Shown: positions 1 through 7,065 of the stretch, one piece after another
Layout of the letters: every line of letters starts with the position of its first letter
Numbering within the stretch: position 1 is the first letter of the stretch
Assembly (NCBI GenBank): GCA_013214985.1
Contig: JABSRY010000057.1
Location: forward strand, 1-9,404
DNA length: 9,404 bases
Direction: 5' to 3'
Origin: Hyphomicrobiales bacterium
GTDB lineage: Bacteria; Pseudomonadota; Alphaproteobacteria; Rhizobiales; OSC116
Position numbers and translations under genes: made by a program
The notes under the pieces: generated by a model
Told to the model about the DNA's origin: nothing
What the model saw: only the letters and a program-made list of their open reading frames with translations
Databases searched by the model: none

Positions 1-347
1 GCTATCGTTCCGTGACGGCATTTAGTCCGATTAGTAATCCAATCAATTGTCCTTGGGGACAAAAAGCATTACAAAATTATCTCGGTAAAGATAAAGCAAC
101 GTGGCAACAATACGATGCGAGCTTACTGATGGCGAAAGCGGATAAATTTGTACCTGCGATGGTTGAGCAAGGCAAAGATGATTCATTCTTGGACGAGCAA
201 CTTAAGCCGAATATGCTGACCGCTGCGGCTGAGAAAAAGGGTTATCCTCTCACACTAGAAATGCATGATGGTTATGATCATAGTTACTATTTTATCGCCA
301 CATTTATAGAAAAACATTTGAAATTTCATGCAAAATATTTATTTTAG
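1..347 (+). CDS. fghA: S-formylglutathione hydrolase, C-terminal part (5' end outside window)
   Basis: Cytosolic esterase of the alpha/beta-hydrolase fold that splits S-formylglutathione into formate and glutathione, the second step of glutathione-dependent formaldehyde detoxification. The reading frame is open from the left edge (first full codon at position 3, reading YRSVTAFSPISNP) to a TAA at 345-347. This leaves 114 residues of a family usually near 280. A GTG at position 12 falls inside the conserved block and is not the real start. The late family motifs are clear: NPINCPWGQKA, the EQGKDDSFLDEQL block holding the catalytic Asp, and GYDHSYYFIATFI holding the catalytic His. The nucleophile Ser (GHSMGG in the family) would lie upstream, off the window. 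A formaldehyde/glutathione dehydrogenase gene often sits upstream in related genomes, but that cannot be seen here. The gene converges on the - strand small gene, 24 nt away. Confidence 0.93.
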   Translation, partial: YRSVTAFSPISNPINCPWGQKALQNYLGKDKATWQQYDASLLMAKADKFVPAMVEQGKDDSFLDEQLKPNMLTAAAEKKGYPLTLEMHDGYDHSYYFIATFIEKHLKFHAKYLF

Positions 348-371
348 CAGTTAAGAAAATCTACCCTTAGT

Positions 372-710
372 TTATTTTATAATTTTATTTAATTCATTAA
401 GTAAAATTGCATTGTCTAAAATTTCGGGTATGCCGCCGCCTTCTGTTTGGCTAACCAGCTTTGCTTCAACTATAGAGTTACGATTGCCAACAGCGATGCT
501 TAGGGCAGTTATGCCAATTTTTTTGTCTCTATCTAATTCTTTGAAGAGCAATAACACTTCAGCTGCTAACCGTTTTGACGTGGCTTTTCTGGTATTAAGC
601 ACAACATCTTTAACCAACCGTACTCGGTTCTTTTTATTGGTTATCTGTATTTTTAGTGCCACGACTACAAAAACCACTGCCGCCAATGCAACTATAACAA
701 TGCTATCCAT
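372..710 (-). CDS. Small membrane-anchored hypothetical protein (112 aa)
   Basis: I do not recognise a family. The 112-residue product starts with ATG at 710 and has one strongly hydrophobic segment (about residues 3-20, IVIVALAAVVFVVVALKI). A basic stretch follows (KKNRVR...RKATSKR, about residues 26-47), then a mixed helical region and a C-terminal part with EGGGIPEILDN. A short non-cytoplasmic N terminus followed by a basic cytoplasmic side fits a single-pass inner-membrane protein with a cytoplasmic domain. A GGGG run lies 8 nt before the ATG but is a poor ribosome site. A TATGAT element at 742-747 on the - strand could be a -10 box, without a convincing -35. It lies downstream of the operon terminator, so it needs its own promoter or read-through. 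An overlapping + strand frame (412-738) opens with TTG and looks less protein-like, so I prefer the - strand. It could still be non-coding. Confidence 0.55.
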   Translation of the reverse strand: MDSIVIVALAAVVFVVVALKIQITNKKNRVRLVKDVVLNTRKATSKRLAAEVLLLFKELDRDKKIGITALSIAVGNRNSIVEAKLVSQTEGGGIPEILDNAILLNELNKIIK

Positions 711-779
711 CTACTTTGCCCCAAATTGTAAAACTTGATGCATCATAAAATGGATAAATTTATAAATAGTGAAGCAGGG

Positions 780-812
780 ATAATAAAGGCAATAACCTTA
801 CAGTTATTGCCT
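780..812 (-). terminator. Intrinsic terminator of the transport/catabolic operon
   Basis: On the - strand a perfect 10-bp stem, AGGCAATAAC / GTTATTGCCT, with a 6-nt loop (797-802) is followed by the T-rich TTATTAT. It begins 22 nt past the stop codon of the aminotransferase gene, where an operon-ending terminator is expected. The stem is only moderately GC-rich and the T tract is broken by A residues, so some read-through into the small downstream gene is possible. The + strand version has no T-rich tail (it continues AAATTTAAATG), so the site seems to work in one direction. Confidence 0.8.
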
Positions 813-834
813 AAATTTAAATGATAATAGGTTT

Positions 835-2145
835 CTAATCAACCGCACGCAATACTTCGGCGGTAATTTCGAACATTTGGTCTATTTCAGCTTTGTTGAC
901 CATAAGCGGCGGAGAAAATGCCAAAATGTCGCCCGATATCCGTACCATAAGCCCTTTATCCCATGATGCTTTTAGCACATCATAAGCCCTAGCGCCTGCT
1001 GCGCCATCTCGCGAATCAAGCTCAATAGCCGCCACCAAACCTATACTGCGAATATCTGTCACATGTTTTTCACCTTTGAGTGCATGTGCTGCATCTGCAA
1101 TATACTCAGTTAAATCTGCTGCATTTTTAAACATTTCATCATCTTCATAGGCATCTAACGCACCCAGTGCAGCCGCAGTGGCCAAAGGATGCCCCGTATA
1201 AGTATAACCGTGGAATAGCTCAATCGGTCCATCGGCATTATCCATCATACTTTGGTAAATATCATCCTTAACGGCAACCCCGCCCATTGGCACAACGCCG
1301 CTAGTCAGGCCTTTTGCTATGGTAATCATATCGGGTTCGACTTCAAAATATTCAGCAGCCGTCATGGTGCCCAATCGGCCAAATGCGGTAATTACTTCAT
1401 CAAAAATAAGCAAAATATCATGCTTATCGCATAAGGCTCTTAGGCGTTTTAAATAACCTTTTGGTGGTGGCAATACACCCGTTGAGCCGGCAAATGGCTC
1501 GACAATAACCGCTGCGATGGTTGACGCGTCATGCAATGCAACCATACGCTCCAAATCATCTGCTAGCTCGCAACCATGTTCGACTTCACCGCGGCTATAT
1601 GGGTTTTTGACAGGGTCGTGCGTATGGCGAATATGATCTACGCCCGTAAGCAGTGAGCCAAAATACATGCGGTTTTTAGTCATGCCACCAACCGAAATAC
1701 CGCCAAAACCCACACCATGATAACCGCGCTCGCGGCCGATAAGCCTAGTTTTAGTAGCTTTACCGCGGGTACGTTGATATGCTAAAGCAATTTTAAGTGC
1801 ACTATCAACCGCTTCTGAACCCGAATTGGTAAAGAAAAAATGGTTGATATTTTTAGGAAATTGCATCGCCAAACGGTTTGATAGTTCAAACACCTCTGGA
1901 TGACCAAAATGAAAATTGGGCGCATAGTCTAAGGTTTGTACCGCTTTTGTTACAGCTTCAACAATTTTAGGATGTTTATGCCCTGCATTAACGCACCATA
2001 AGCCCGCCGTTGCATCCATAATCTTTTTGCCTTCATTGCTTGTATAATACATGCCTTCAGCTGATACAATCATCCGCGGATCTTGTTTAAAGTCTCTATT
2101 GGATGTAAAAGGCATCCAAAAATTTTCTAAATTATTTGGTTTCAT
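835..2145 (-). CDS. Omega-amino acid (beta-alanine):pyruvate aminotransferase, class III PLP enzyme
   Basis: Cytosolic PLP-dependent aminotransferase of subgroup III (fold type I), 436 aa, close to the usual 440-450. Visible motifs are: N-terminal FWMPFTSNRDFK; GLWCVNAGH (about 48-56); the phosphate-binding NSGSEA at 107-112; the PLP-stacking YHG at 142-144; FDEV with the pyridine-binding Asp249; and the Schiff-base Lys278 in TIAKGLTSG. Further on are HGYTYTGHP at 322-330 and a likely substrate-carboxylate Arg402 in VRISGD. This pattern is that of omega-amino acid:pyruvate transaminases such as Pseudomonas BauA, which turn beta-alanine plus pyruvate into malonate semialdehyde plus alanine. 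The amine donor is inferred from the neighbouring mmsA, whose substrate is the expected product. Other omega-amino acids, 3-aminoisobutyrate or diamines are possible. The start at 2145 is supported by an AGAGGA ribosome site that overlaps the mmsA stop codon, only 8 nt away, suggesting translational coupling. It is the last gene before the terminator at 780-812. Confidence 0.9.
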   Translation of the reverse strand: MKPNNLENFWMPFTSNRDFKQDPRMIVSAEGMYYTSNEGKKIMDATAGLWCVNAGHKHPKIVEAVTKAVQTLDYAPNFHFGHPEVFELSNRLAMQFPKNINHFFFTNSGSEAVDSALKIALAYQRTRGKATKTRLIGRERGYHGVGFGGISVGGMTKNRMYFGSLLTGVDHIRHTHDPVKNPYSRGEVEHGCELADDLERMVALHDASTIAAVIVEPFAGSTGVLPPPKGYLKRLRALCDKHDILLIFDEVITAFGRLGTMTAAEYFEVEPDMITIAKGLTSGVVPMGGVAVKDDIYQSMMDNADGPIELFHGYTYTGHPLATAAALGALDAYEDDEMFKNAADLTEYIADAAHALKGEKHVTDIRSIGLVAAIELDSRDGAAGARAYDVLKASWDKGLMVRISGDILAFSPPLMVNKAEIDQMFEITAEVLRAVD

Positions 2146-2153
2146 AATATCCT

Positions 2154-3665
2154 CTACTTGTTATCTGTTTCACTACCTGAGTGAAAGTTAAAGACTGCAC
2201 CTTCTTTAATGCCAGACGGCCAGCGTTCGGTTATCGCTTTTAAATGGGTGTTAAAACGAACGCCTTCCATACCATGTATGTGATGATCGCCAAATAATGA
2301 GCGCTTCCATCCACCAAAAGAATGATAGGCAACAGGCACAGGAATTGGCACATTAACCCCAACCATGCCAACTTTAATGCGGCTAGTAAAATCACGCGCG
2401 GTATCGCCATCACGGGTAAAGATAGCCGTGCCATTGCCATATTCGTGGTCGTTAATCATTTGTACTGCTTCTTCATATGAATTTGCACGCACGACACTTA
2501 ATACGGGGCCAAATATCTCATCGGTATAAATCGACATATCGGTGGTGACATTGTCAAACAAACAGCCGCCAATAAAGTAGCCTTCTTCATGGCCTTTAAC
2601 TTTTAGGCCGCGGCCATCCACCACCAAAGTAGCGCCTTTTTCGACACCTTCCGCAATATAATTGTTAATTTTATCTAAACTCTGTTGCGTAATAACTGGT
2701 CCCATATCAGATGTTGGGTCGGTATAAGGGGCAACTTTTAATGCAGCAACGCGGCCTTTTAAAGCCTCAATTAATTTATCTGCGGTTTCGGCGCCTACGG
2801 GCACAGCCACGGAAATTGCCATGCAACGCTCGCCTGCTGAACCATAAGAGCTGCCCATTAAGGCATCGGCAACTTGGTTCATATCGGCATCTGGCATAAC
2901 CACTAAATGGTTTTTTGCGCCGCATAATGCTTGTATACGCTTGCCATTATTAGTGCCGCGTGAATATATATAATGCCCAATTGTAGTAGAACCCACAAAG
3001 CTTGCGGCATCTACTTTTGGGTTATCCAATAAGGCATCTACTGCTTCTTTATCGCCATTTACCACGCTAAACACACCTTTTGGCAGCCCTGCTTCATCTA
3101 ACAATTCGGCAATGCGCATCACCACGGATGGGTCTCGCTCGGATGGCTTTAAAATGAAACTATTGCCACAAGCCAATGAAACAGGATACATCCATAACGG
3201 TACCATAGCGGGAAAGTTAAACGGGGTAATGCCTGCAATGACACCAAGTGGTTGGCGGATAGAATAGGTATCGACTCCCCTTGCAACTTGTTCGGAATAT
3301 TCGCCTTTTAGCAAATGAGGAATACCGCAGGCGAATTCGATCACTTCTATTCCGCGATCAATTTCGCCCTTGGCATCAGGGAGTGTCTTGCCATGTTCTG
3401 ATGATAATAATTCTGCTAACTCATCGATATTTTTGCGTAACAAATCTCTGAAGTTAAACATAATTTGCGCGCGTTTGGCGGGCGGCGTTGTTGACCAAGA
3501 TTGAAACGCTTCATAAGCGATATCGACCACATTATCGACATCAGCTTTTGAGGCTAATGCCACTTCGCCCACTATTTTGCCCGTGGATGGGTTATAAATA
3601 TTTGCAGTTCTTTCGCTAACGCCAGACCATGCGGTGCCGTTCACAAAATGTGTTACCATTTTCAT
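2154..3665 (-). CDS. mmsA: CoA-acylating methylmalonate-semialdehyde / malonate-semialdehyde dehydrogenase
   Basis: NAD+- and CoA-dependent aldehyde dehydrogenase, 503 aa, full length for the family. It converts methylmalonate semialdehyde to propionyl-CoA, or malonate semialdehyde to acetyl-CoA, with loss of CO2 (bicarbonate). The MmsA branch is recognised by TPFNFPAMVPLWMYP (147-161), LKPSERDP (172-179), FVGST (223-227) and GAKNHLVVMPDAD (249-261). In that last block the usual ALDH general-base Glu is replaced by Asn252, as is normal in this CoA-acylating family. The catalytic Cys281 is in GERCM. Arg104 (DRGIE) and Arg280 probably match the two arginines that hold the substrate carboxylate in the Bacillus enzyme; that match is from memory and unaligned. 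The start at 3665 is preferred over the ATG two codons later because AAGGA lies 8 nt upstream of it. A 62-nt gap separates it from the permease, without a visible terminator. It sits 8 nt ahead of the aminotransferase gene, whose product it should oxidise. Confidence 0.95.
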   Translation of the reverse strand: MKMVTHFVNGTAWSGVSERTANIYNPSTGKIVGEVALASKADVDNVVDIAYEAFQSWSTTPPAKRAQIMFNFRDLLRKNIDELAELLSSEHGKTLPDAKGEIDRGIEVIEFACGIPHLLKGEYSEQVARGVDTYSIRQPLGVIAGITPFNFPAMVPLWMYPVSLACGNSFILKPSERDPSVVMRIAELLDEAGLPKGVFSVVNGDKEAVDALLDNPKVDAASFVGSTTIGHYIYSRGTNNGKRIQALCGAKNHLVVMPDADMNQVADALMGSSYGSAGERCMAISVAVPVGAETADKLIEALKGRVAALKVAPYTDPTSDMGPVITQQSLDKINNYIAEGVEKGATLVVDGRGLKVKGHEEGYFIGGCLFDNVTTDMSIYTDEIFGPVLSVVRANSYEEAVQMINDHEYGNGTAIFTRDGDTARDFTSRIKVGMVGVNVPIPVPVAYHSFGGWKRSLFGDHHIHGMEGVRFNTHLKAITERWPSGIKEGAVFNFHSGSETDNK

Positions 3666-3727
3666 GTTGATATTCCTTATTTCTATTTATTAGGATTTTT
3701 AAATTTTAATTGATTTTACAGGTTCAT

Positions 3728-4591
3728 TTATGCATGTTCATCTAACCCTCTCAGTCTATCTGAGCGTCTTCTCAATAATTCTAGGGTTATTAGAAACATA
3801 ACAGCAATGGCAATTAGCACGGTTGCAACGGCTAAAATAGTGGGGTTAATTTGCTCTCGCAGCCCCGAAAACATTTGCCTTGGGATGGTTCGTTGCCCAG
3901 GCCCTGCCAAAAACAAAACCACTACAACCTCATCAAATGAGGTAACAAAAGCAAACATTGCACCCGATATCACCCCTGGGCGGATCATCGGCACAACAAT
4001 GTCAAAAAAGGATTTTAACGGGGATGCGCCCATGCTTAACCCAGCAAAATATAATGAACGGTCGAAACTGGTTAGGGTAGCTGTTACGGTGATGATAACA
4101 AAAGGTATGCCCAAAACCGCATGAGCAATGATAAGCCCTGCATAATTGCCCGCCAAGCCAAATTTGGCATAGAAAAAGAACATGCCCGCCGCAATAATAA
4201 TAAGCGGTACAATCATCGGCGAAAGCAATAAAGCCATTACTAAACGTTTATACGGCATGTTTTTACTCGACAAACCCACCGCCGCCATTGTGCCCAATAT
4301 AGTGGCGATCAGTGTCGCAAACACCCCGATAATTAGGCTATTTTTAATTGCTAAACGCCAATTTGGGTCATTTATCATACCCTCATACCAACGTAGAGAA
4401 TATGCATCAGGGTCAAACGTTACCATGCCCTCGGTAAAGGTAAAATATGGCTCTACGTTAAATGACAATGGAATAATAACCAATATTGGTAATATTAAAA
4501 ATGCCAATACAAGATTAGCCGAATATTGAAGCCCGTAATGCCCCAATTTATGCCATATGCTGTAATAGGCAGGAAATTTTTGTTTTTTCAT
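3728..4591 (-). CDS. ABC transporter permease, PotC-like (second permease subunit)
   Basis: Inner-membrane subunit of a polyamine/amino-acid-type ABC importer, 287 aa, normal for PotC-like proteins. Six hydrophobic helices are visible at about residues 25-45, 82-106, 116-140, 148-172, 205-230 and 251-272. The cytoplasmic ATPase-coupling (EAA) loop lies at about 176-208, with the core GLSMGASPLKSFFDIVVP followed by IRPG. The motif GPGQRTIPRQMF (about 230-241) is typical of this permease group. The start is 7 nt after the stop of the upstream permease gene. The only ribosome-site candidate (AGGG) overlaps that gene's last codons, so the two permeases are probably translated together. It should pair with the longer permease at 4599-5870. 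The transported solute cannot be read from this subunit. Confidence 0.92.
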   Translation of the reverse strand: MKKQKFPAYYSIWHKLGHYGLQYSANLVLAFLILPILVIIPLSFNVEPYFTFTEGMVTFDPDAYSLRWYEGMINDPNWRLAIKNSLIIGVFATLIATILGTMAAVGLSSKNMPYKRLVMALLLSPMIVPLIIIAAGMFFFYAKFGLAGNYAGLIIAHAVLGIPFVIITVTATLTSFDRSLYFAGLSMGASPLKSFFDIVVPMIRPGVISGAMFAFVTSFDEVVVVLFLAGPGQRTIPRQMFSGLREQINPTILAVATVLIAIAVMFLITLELLRRRSDRLRGLDEHA

Positions 4592-4598
4592 AATCTCA

Positions 4599-5870
4599 TT
4601 ACCCTAATTTAATATTGCTGGCGCCAACGAAACGATCATATAGCCAATAAAGTGATAGAATTAATAACAACAACAATGTACCTAACGCCGCTGCTAACCC
4701 CCAGTTATTAGATTGTTGCATGTGGAATGCGATGATGTTTGAAATCATCTGCCCATCGGTACCACCCACCAATGCAGGCGTAATATAATAACCAACCGAA
4801 ATGATAAACACCAACAATGCCCCTGCCGATAAGCCTGGCAATGTATTGGGCAAATAGACTTTTAAAAATGCAGAGATTGGCCTTGCACCCATTGATAATG
4901 CGGCTCTAAAATAACTTGGGTCTATGCCTTTCATCACGCTATATAATGGTAATATCATAAAGGGTAGCAGAATATGCGTCATTGCAATGATGGTTGAAAA
5001 TTCGGTATAGAGCATTTCTAACGGCGAAGAAGTGACGCCAATGGACATTAAAAAGCTATTGACCACACCATTGGTTTGCAGCAACGCAATCCATGAAGTT
5101 GTTCTTACTAAAAGCGACGTCCAAAATGGCAATAGCACAAATATCATTAGCAAATTTGCAGTTTTTGCGGGTGCATTGGCAAGATAAAATGCTAATGGAT
5201 AGCCGATTATAAGACAGGCCAAAGTTATATAGAGTGCCAATTTTAAGGTTTTTGAATAGAGTTGAATATATATTTGGCTAGCTTCGCGGACTTGCAATTC
5301 GCCCAAACTATTGCGTTCTAAATCTAGTGCTTTTAAATAATGGGTATCGCTATAGGTTTCGCCAGCTTTGCGCAGTGCAAACCAAATTTTTGTGTTTGAC
5401 CATTTTTCATGGGCATTTAGCAACAACTCAGCCCCGTTAGCTTTAAGCTCGGCATCATCGACGCGGCGCATTTTACGAGCGGTCGATTTAACAACGCTTG
5501 AAGCACCTGGCATGTTACGATTTAATGCTGCGGCTATTTTACCCGATTGTCTTTCGTTGGCTAATCTTTTGAAATCAATTGCCAAGCTGGTTAAAACATC
5601 ATCATTTGGGATGCCCTCACCGCTCCACTGGTTTAATTTATCCAGCGTATCGGGAATAAGGCTAGCAACCACTGGGCTATAAAAGCCACGATGCAACATA
5701 GTGCCAATGGGCGCTACAAAAGCAAATAGTAAAAACACCAATAATGGCGTTACCATAAAAAATGCTGTCATTTTTGATCGACGTATTTCTTTTTTAGCAA
5801 AATTTGCCTCTTTTTTAGACAATAATATGACTTTGCTTCTAATGCGTTCGTTGCTTTGTATATCGCTCAT
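4599..5870 (-). CDS. ABC transporter permease, PotB-like, with a ~140-residue extra periplasmic domain
   Basis: First permease of the importer, 423 aa from the preferred start, against about 280-310 for ordinary PotB proteins. Numbering from that start: a basic cytoplasmic N terminus (KKEANFAKKEIRRSK); a first helix at about 35-56; then roughly 145 residues with no hydrophobic helix. Five more helices follow at about 211-232, 240-264, 292-313, 347-368 and 391-411. The EAA coupling loop is at about 321-347 (FRAALSMGARPISAFLKVYLP). The inserted region lies between helices 1 and 2, so it should face the periplasm. It is rich in charged residues and predicted-helix-like stretches (LNQWSGEGIPNDDVL, LNRNMPGASSV, TARKMRR). 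An ATG 17 codons upstream (5921) is rejected: it falls in the loop of a hairpin, and the added residues (LCSHCYISNI...) do not look like a permease start. The Shine-Dalgarno sequence before 5870 is weak. Similar long permeases occur, as I recall, in other alphaproteobacterial Pot-type clusters. Confidence 0.88.
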   Translation of the reverse strand: MSDIQSNERIRSKVILLSKKEANFAKKEIRRSKMTAFFMVTPLLVFLLFAFVAPIGTMLHRGFYSPVVASLIPDTLDKLNQWSGEGIPNDDVLTSLAIDFKRLANERQSGKIAAALNRNMPGASSVVKSTARKMRRVDDAELKANGAELLLNAHEKWSNTKIWFALRKAGETYSDTHYLKALDLERNSLGELQVREASQIYIQLYSKTLKLALYITLACLIIGYPLAFYLANAPAKTANLLMIFVLLPFWTSLLVRTTSWIALLQTNGVVNSFLMSIGVTSSPLEMLYTEFSTIIAMTHILLPFMILPLYSVMKGIDPSYFRAALSMGARPISAFLKVYLPNTLPGLSAGALLVFIISVGYYITPALVGGTDGQMISNIIAFHMQQSNNWGLAAALGTLLLLLILSLYWLYDRFVGASNIKLG

Positions 5871-5906
5871 AATCTTAATCTTTAAGGAAATATTAGAAAT
5901 ATAACA

Positions 5907-5934
5907 GTGTGAGCAAAGCATACTCCGCTCACAC
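5907..5934 (-). other. Hairpin between binding-protein and permease genes (likely mRNA stabiliser/attenuator)
   Basis: A perfect 8-bp inverted repeat, GTGTGAGC / GCTCACAC, encloses a 12-nt loop that can extend the stem by two G-U pairs and one A-U pair. It starts 19 nt after the stop of the binding-protein gene. On the - strand it is followed by GTTATATTTC, which has no proper T tract, so it is a poor full terminator. Hairpins in this place commonly protect the upstream mRNA, so that the binding protein is made in excess over the permeases, as in the E. coli maltose operon. That role is an inference here. Confidence 0.6.
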
Positions 5935-5952
5935 CATTTTAATGTTAAAGGC

Positions 5953-7008
5953 TTATTTTAAAAGCCATTCATTGAATTTTTCACCAAGAGACTCGCCATA
6001 ATCTGCCCAGAAAATACCATCGGCTTTAAGGCCTTCATCAAGATGAGATGTTGGTAGATTAGGTACAACAGCAGGGTCTACTAATGCAGTAGATGATTTA
6101 CGAGTTGGACCATAAGCCACATCTGGCATGCCAGAAAGTGGAATAGTTGACGTTGCAGATGCAATGAAGTCAAACGCTAGATCTTTGTTTTTAGAGCCTT
6201 TTACGACTGCCCAAACATCTAAGTCATATAAATGTGCATCCCAAACCATTTTGAATGGTTTTTTATCGTCTTGAATGGCTGCAAAAATACGGCCATTAGC
6301 TGATTGTGCCATTGCTGCGCCACCATCATTTAACAATTGTGGTGCTTGTGACCAAGAATCAAACCATACGATATCGGCTTTAATGGTATCTAGCTTAGCA
6401 AATGCGCGTTTTTGGCCTGCTTCTGTTGCCAATAACTCATAAACTTTTGCAGGTTCAACACCATCGGCAATTAGAGCCCATTCTAGATTAACTTGTGGGC
6501 GTTTTCGCATAGCGCGTTTACCCGCAATTTTACTTGTGTCAAAGAAATCAGCAATACTAGTGGGTGCAACAGCACCAATTTTTTCGCTGTTATAAGCGTA
6601 AAGCACGGTCCAAACAATGTTACCAACACCACATTCATTTGCCAAAGCGGCAGGTACAAAATCATCTTTTGCAGCAACGCCATCATCACCAGGTTTTAAG
6701 ATGCTGTGCGGAATAACCTCAAGTAAACCTTCAGAACAAGCACGTTCTAGGTCGATCACTTCAATATCTACAACATCCCATTGTACATTATTAGCTTCAA
6801 CTTGGGCTTTGATTTCGGCAATACCACCCGAATAATCTTCTGATAAAATTTTGTTGCCTGTGGCTTTAACCCAAGGGTCAAGCATATGTTCTTTTTGTGC
6901 TGCGCCATATGCGCCGCCAAAAGATACAACAGTCAGCTCACCCGCTATTGCGGTGCCACAAAGCATTGTGGCCAGTGCGGCGGTTGCTATAAGTCTTTTT
7001 AAAATCAT
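5953..7008 (-). CDS. Periplasmic solute-binding protein of a Pot-type ABC importer
   Basis: Secreted binding protein (351 aa from the preferred start) that captures the solute and delivers it to the two permeases. It has a Sec signal peptide: basic MILKR, a hydrophobic core ATAALATMLCGTA, and an AIA|GE cleavage site after residue 22. The Cys at 17 is not in a proper lipobox. The mature part begins ELTVVSFGGAYGAAQ, typical of PotD-like family 1 binding proteins. Also family-like are WDVVDIEVIDLERAC (about 77-91), WFDSWSQAPQLLNDG (about 215-229) and HLYDLDVWAVVKGSKNKD (about 249-266). The start at 7008 is chosen over an ATG 7 codons upstream (7029), because GGGAGG sits 7 nt before it and between the two. 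The ligand is uncertain: the family binds polyamines and related amines, while the operon's enzymes suggest beta-alanine or a similar omega-amino acid. Confidence 0.92.
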   Translation of the reverse strand: MILKRLIATAALATMLCGTAIAGELTVVSFGGAYGAAQKEHMLDPWVKATGNKILSEDYSGGIAEIKAQVEANNVQWDVVDIEVIDLERACSEGLLEVIPHSILKPGDDGVAAKDDFVPAALANECGVGNIVWTVLYAYNSEKIGAVAPTSIADFFDTSKIAGKRAMRKRPQVNLEWALIADGVEPAKVYELLATEAGQKRAFAKLDTIKADIVWFDSWSQAPQLLNDGGAAMAQSANGRIFAAIQDDKKPFKMVWDAHLYDLDVWAVVKGSKNKDLAFDFIASATSTIPLSGMPDVAYGPTRKSSTALVDPAVVPNLPTSHLDEGLKADGIFWADYGESLGEKFNEWLLK

Positions 7009-7015
7009 TTTGGTA

Positions 7016-7021
7016 CCTCCC
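7016..7021 (-). promoter_or_regulatory. Strong ribosome binding site deciding the binding-protein start
   Basis: GGGAGG on the - strand lies 7 nt before the ATG at 7006-7008. It is inside the frame of an alternative ATG at 7029, which itself has no purine-rich sequence in place. It is the best Shine-Dalgarno match in the operon, consistent with the need for a high level of binding protein. Confidence 0.8.
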
Positions 7022-7065
7022 AGTTCCATTTATCAATTTAACGCATAAGCGCTAGTGCCTTATTT

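Noticed and set aside
412..738. + strand frame of 108 residues opposite the small membrane protein
   Set aside because: It opens with TTG, has no ribosome site, and its composition (Ser/Thr-rich, no domain-like pattern) looks like the antisense of the - strand gene, which has an ATG and a clean N-terminal membrane helix. Both frames remain possible, but this one is weaker.
736..745. TGATGCATCA palindrome upstream of the small membrane protein
   Set aside because: A single 10-bp palindrome with no second copy or promoter context; no function can be supported.
5871..5921. 17-codon N-terminal extension of the long permease
   Set aside because: The ATG at 5919-5921 lies in the loop of the 5907-5934 hairpin, and the added residues (LCSHCYISNI...) do not resemble a permease N terminus; the ATG at 5870 gives a normal start (MSDIQSNER).
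5950..5966. Short GGCTT/AAGCC hairpin over the stop codon of the binding-protein gene
   Set aside because: A 5-bp stem with an AT loop is expected by chance in AT-rich DNA; the stronger hairpin at 5907-5934 is the more credible structure.
7030..7065. Imperfect hairpin between the ATPase and binding-protein genes (ATAAGGCACTAGCGCTTAT on the - strand)
   Set aside because: Only five clean base pairs, or a bulged stem, and no T tract; not good enough to call a terminator or a regulatory element.
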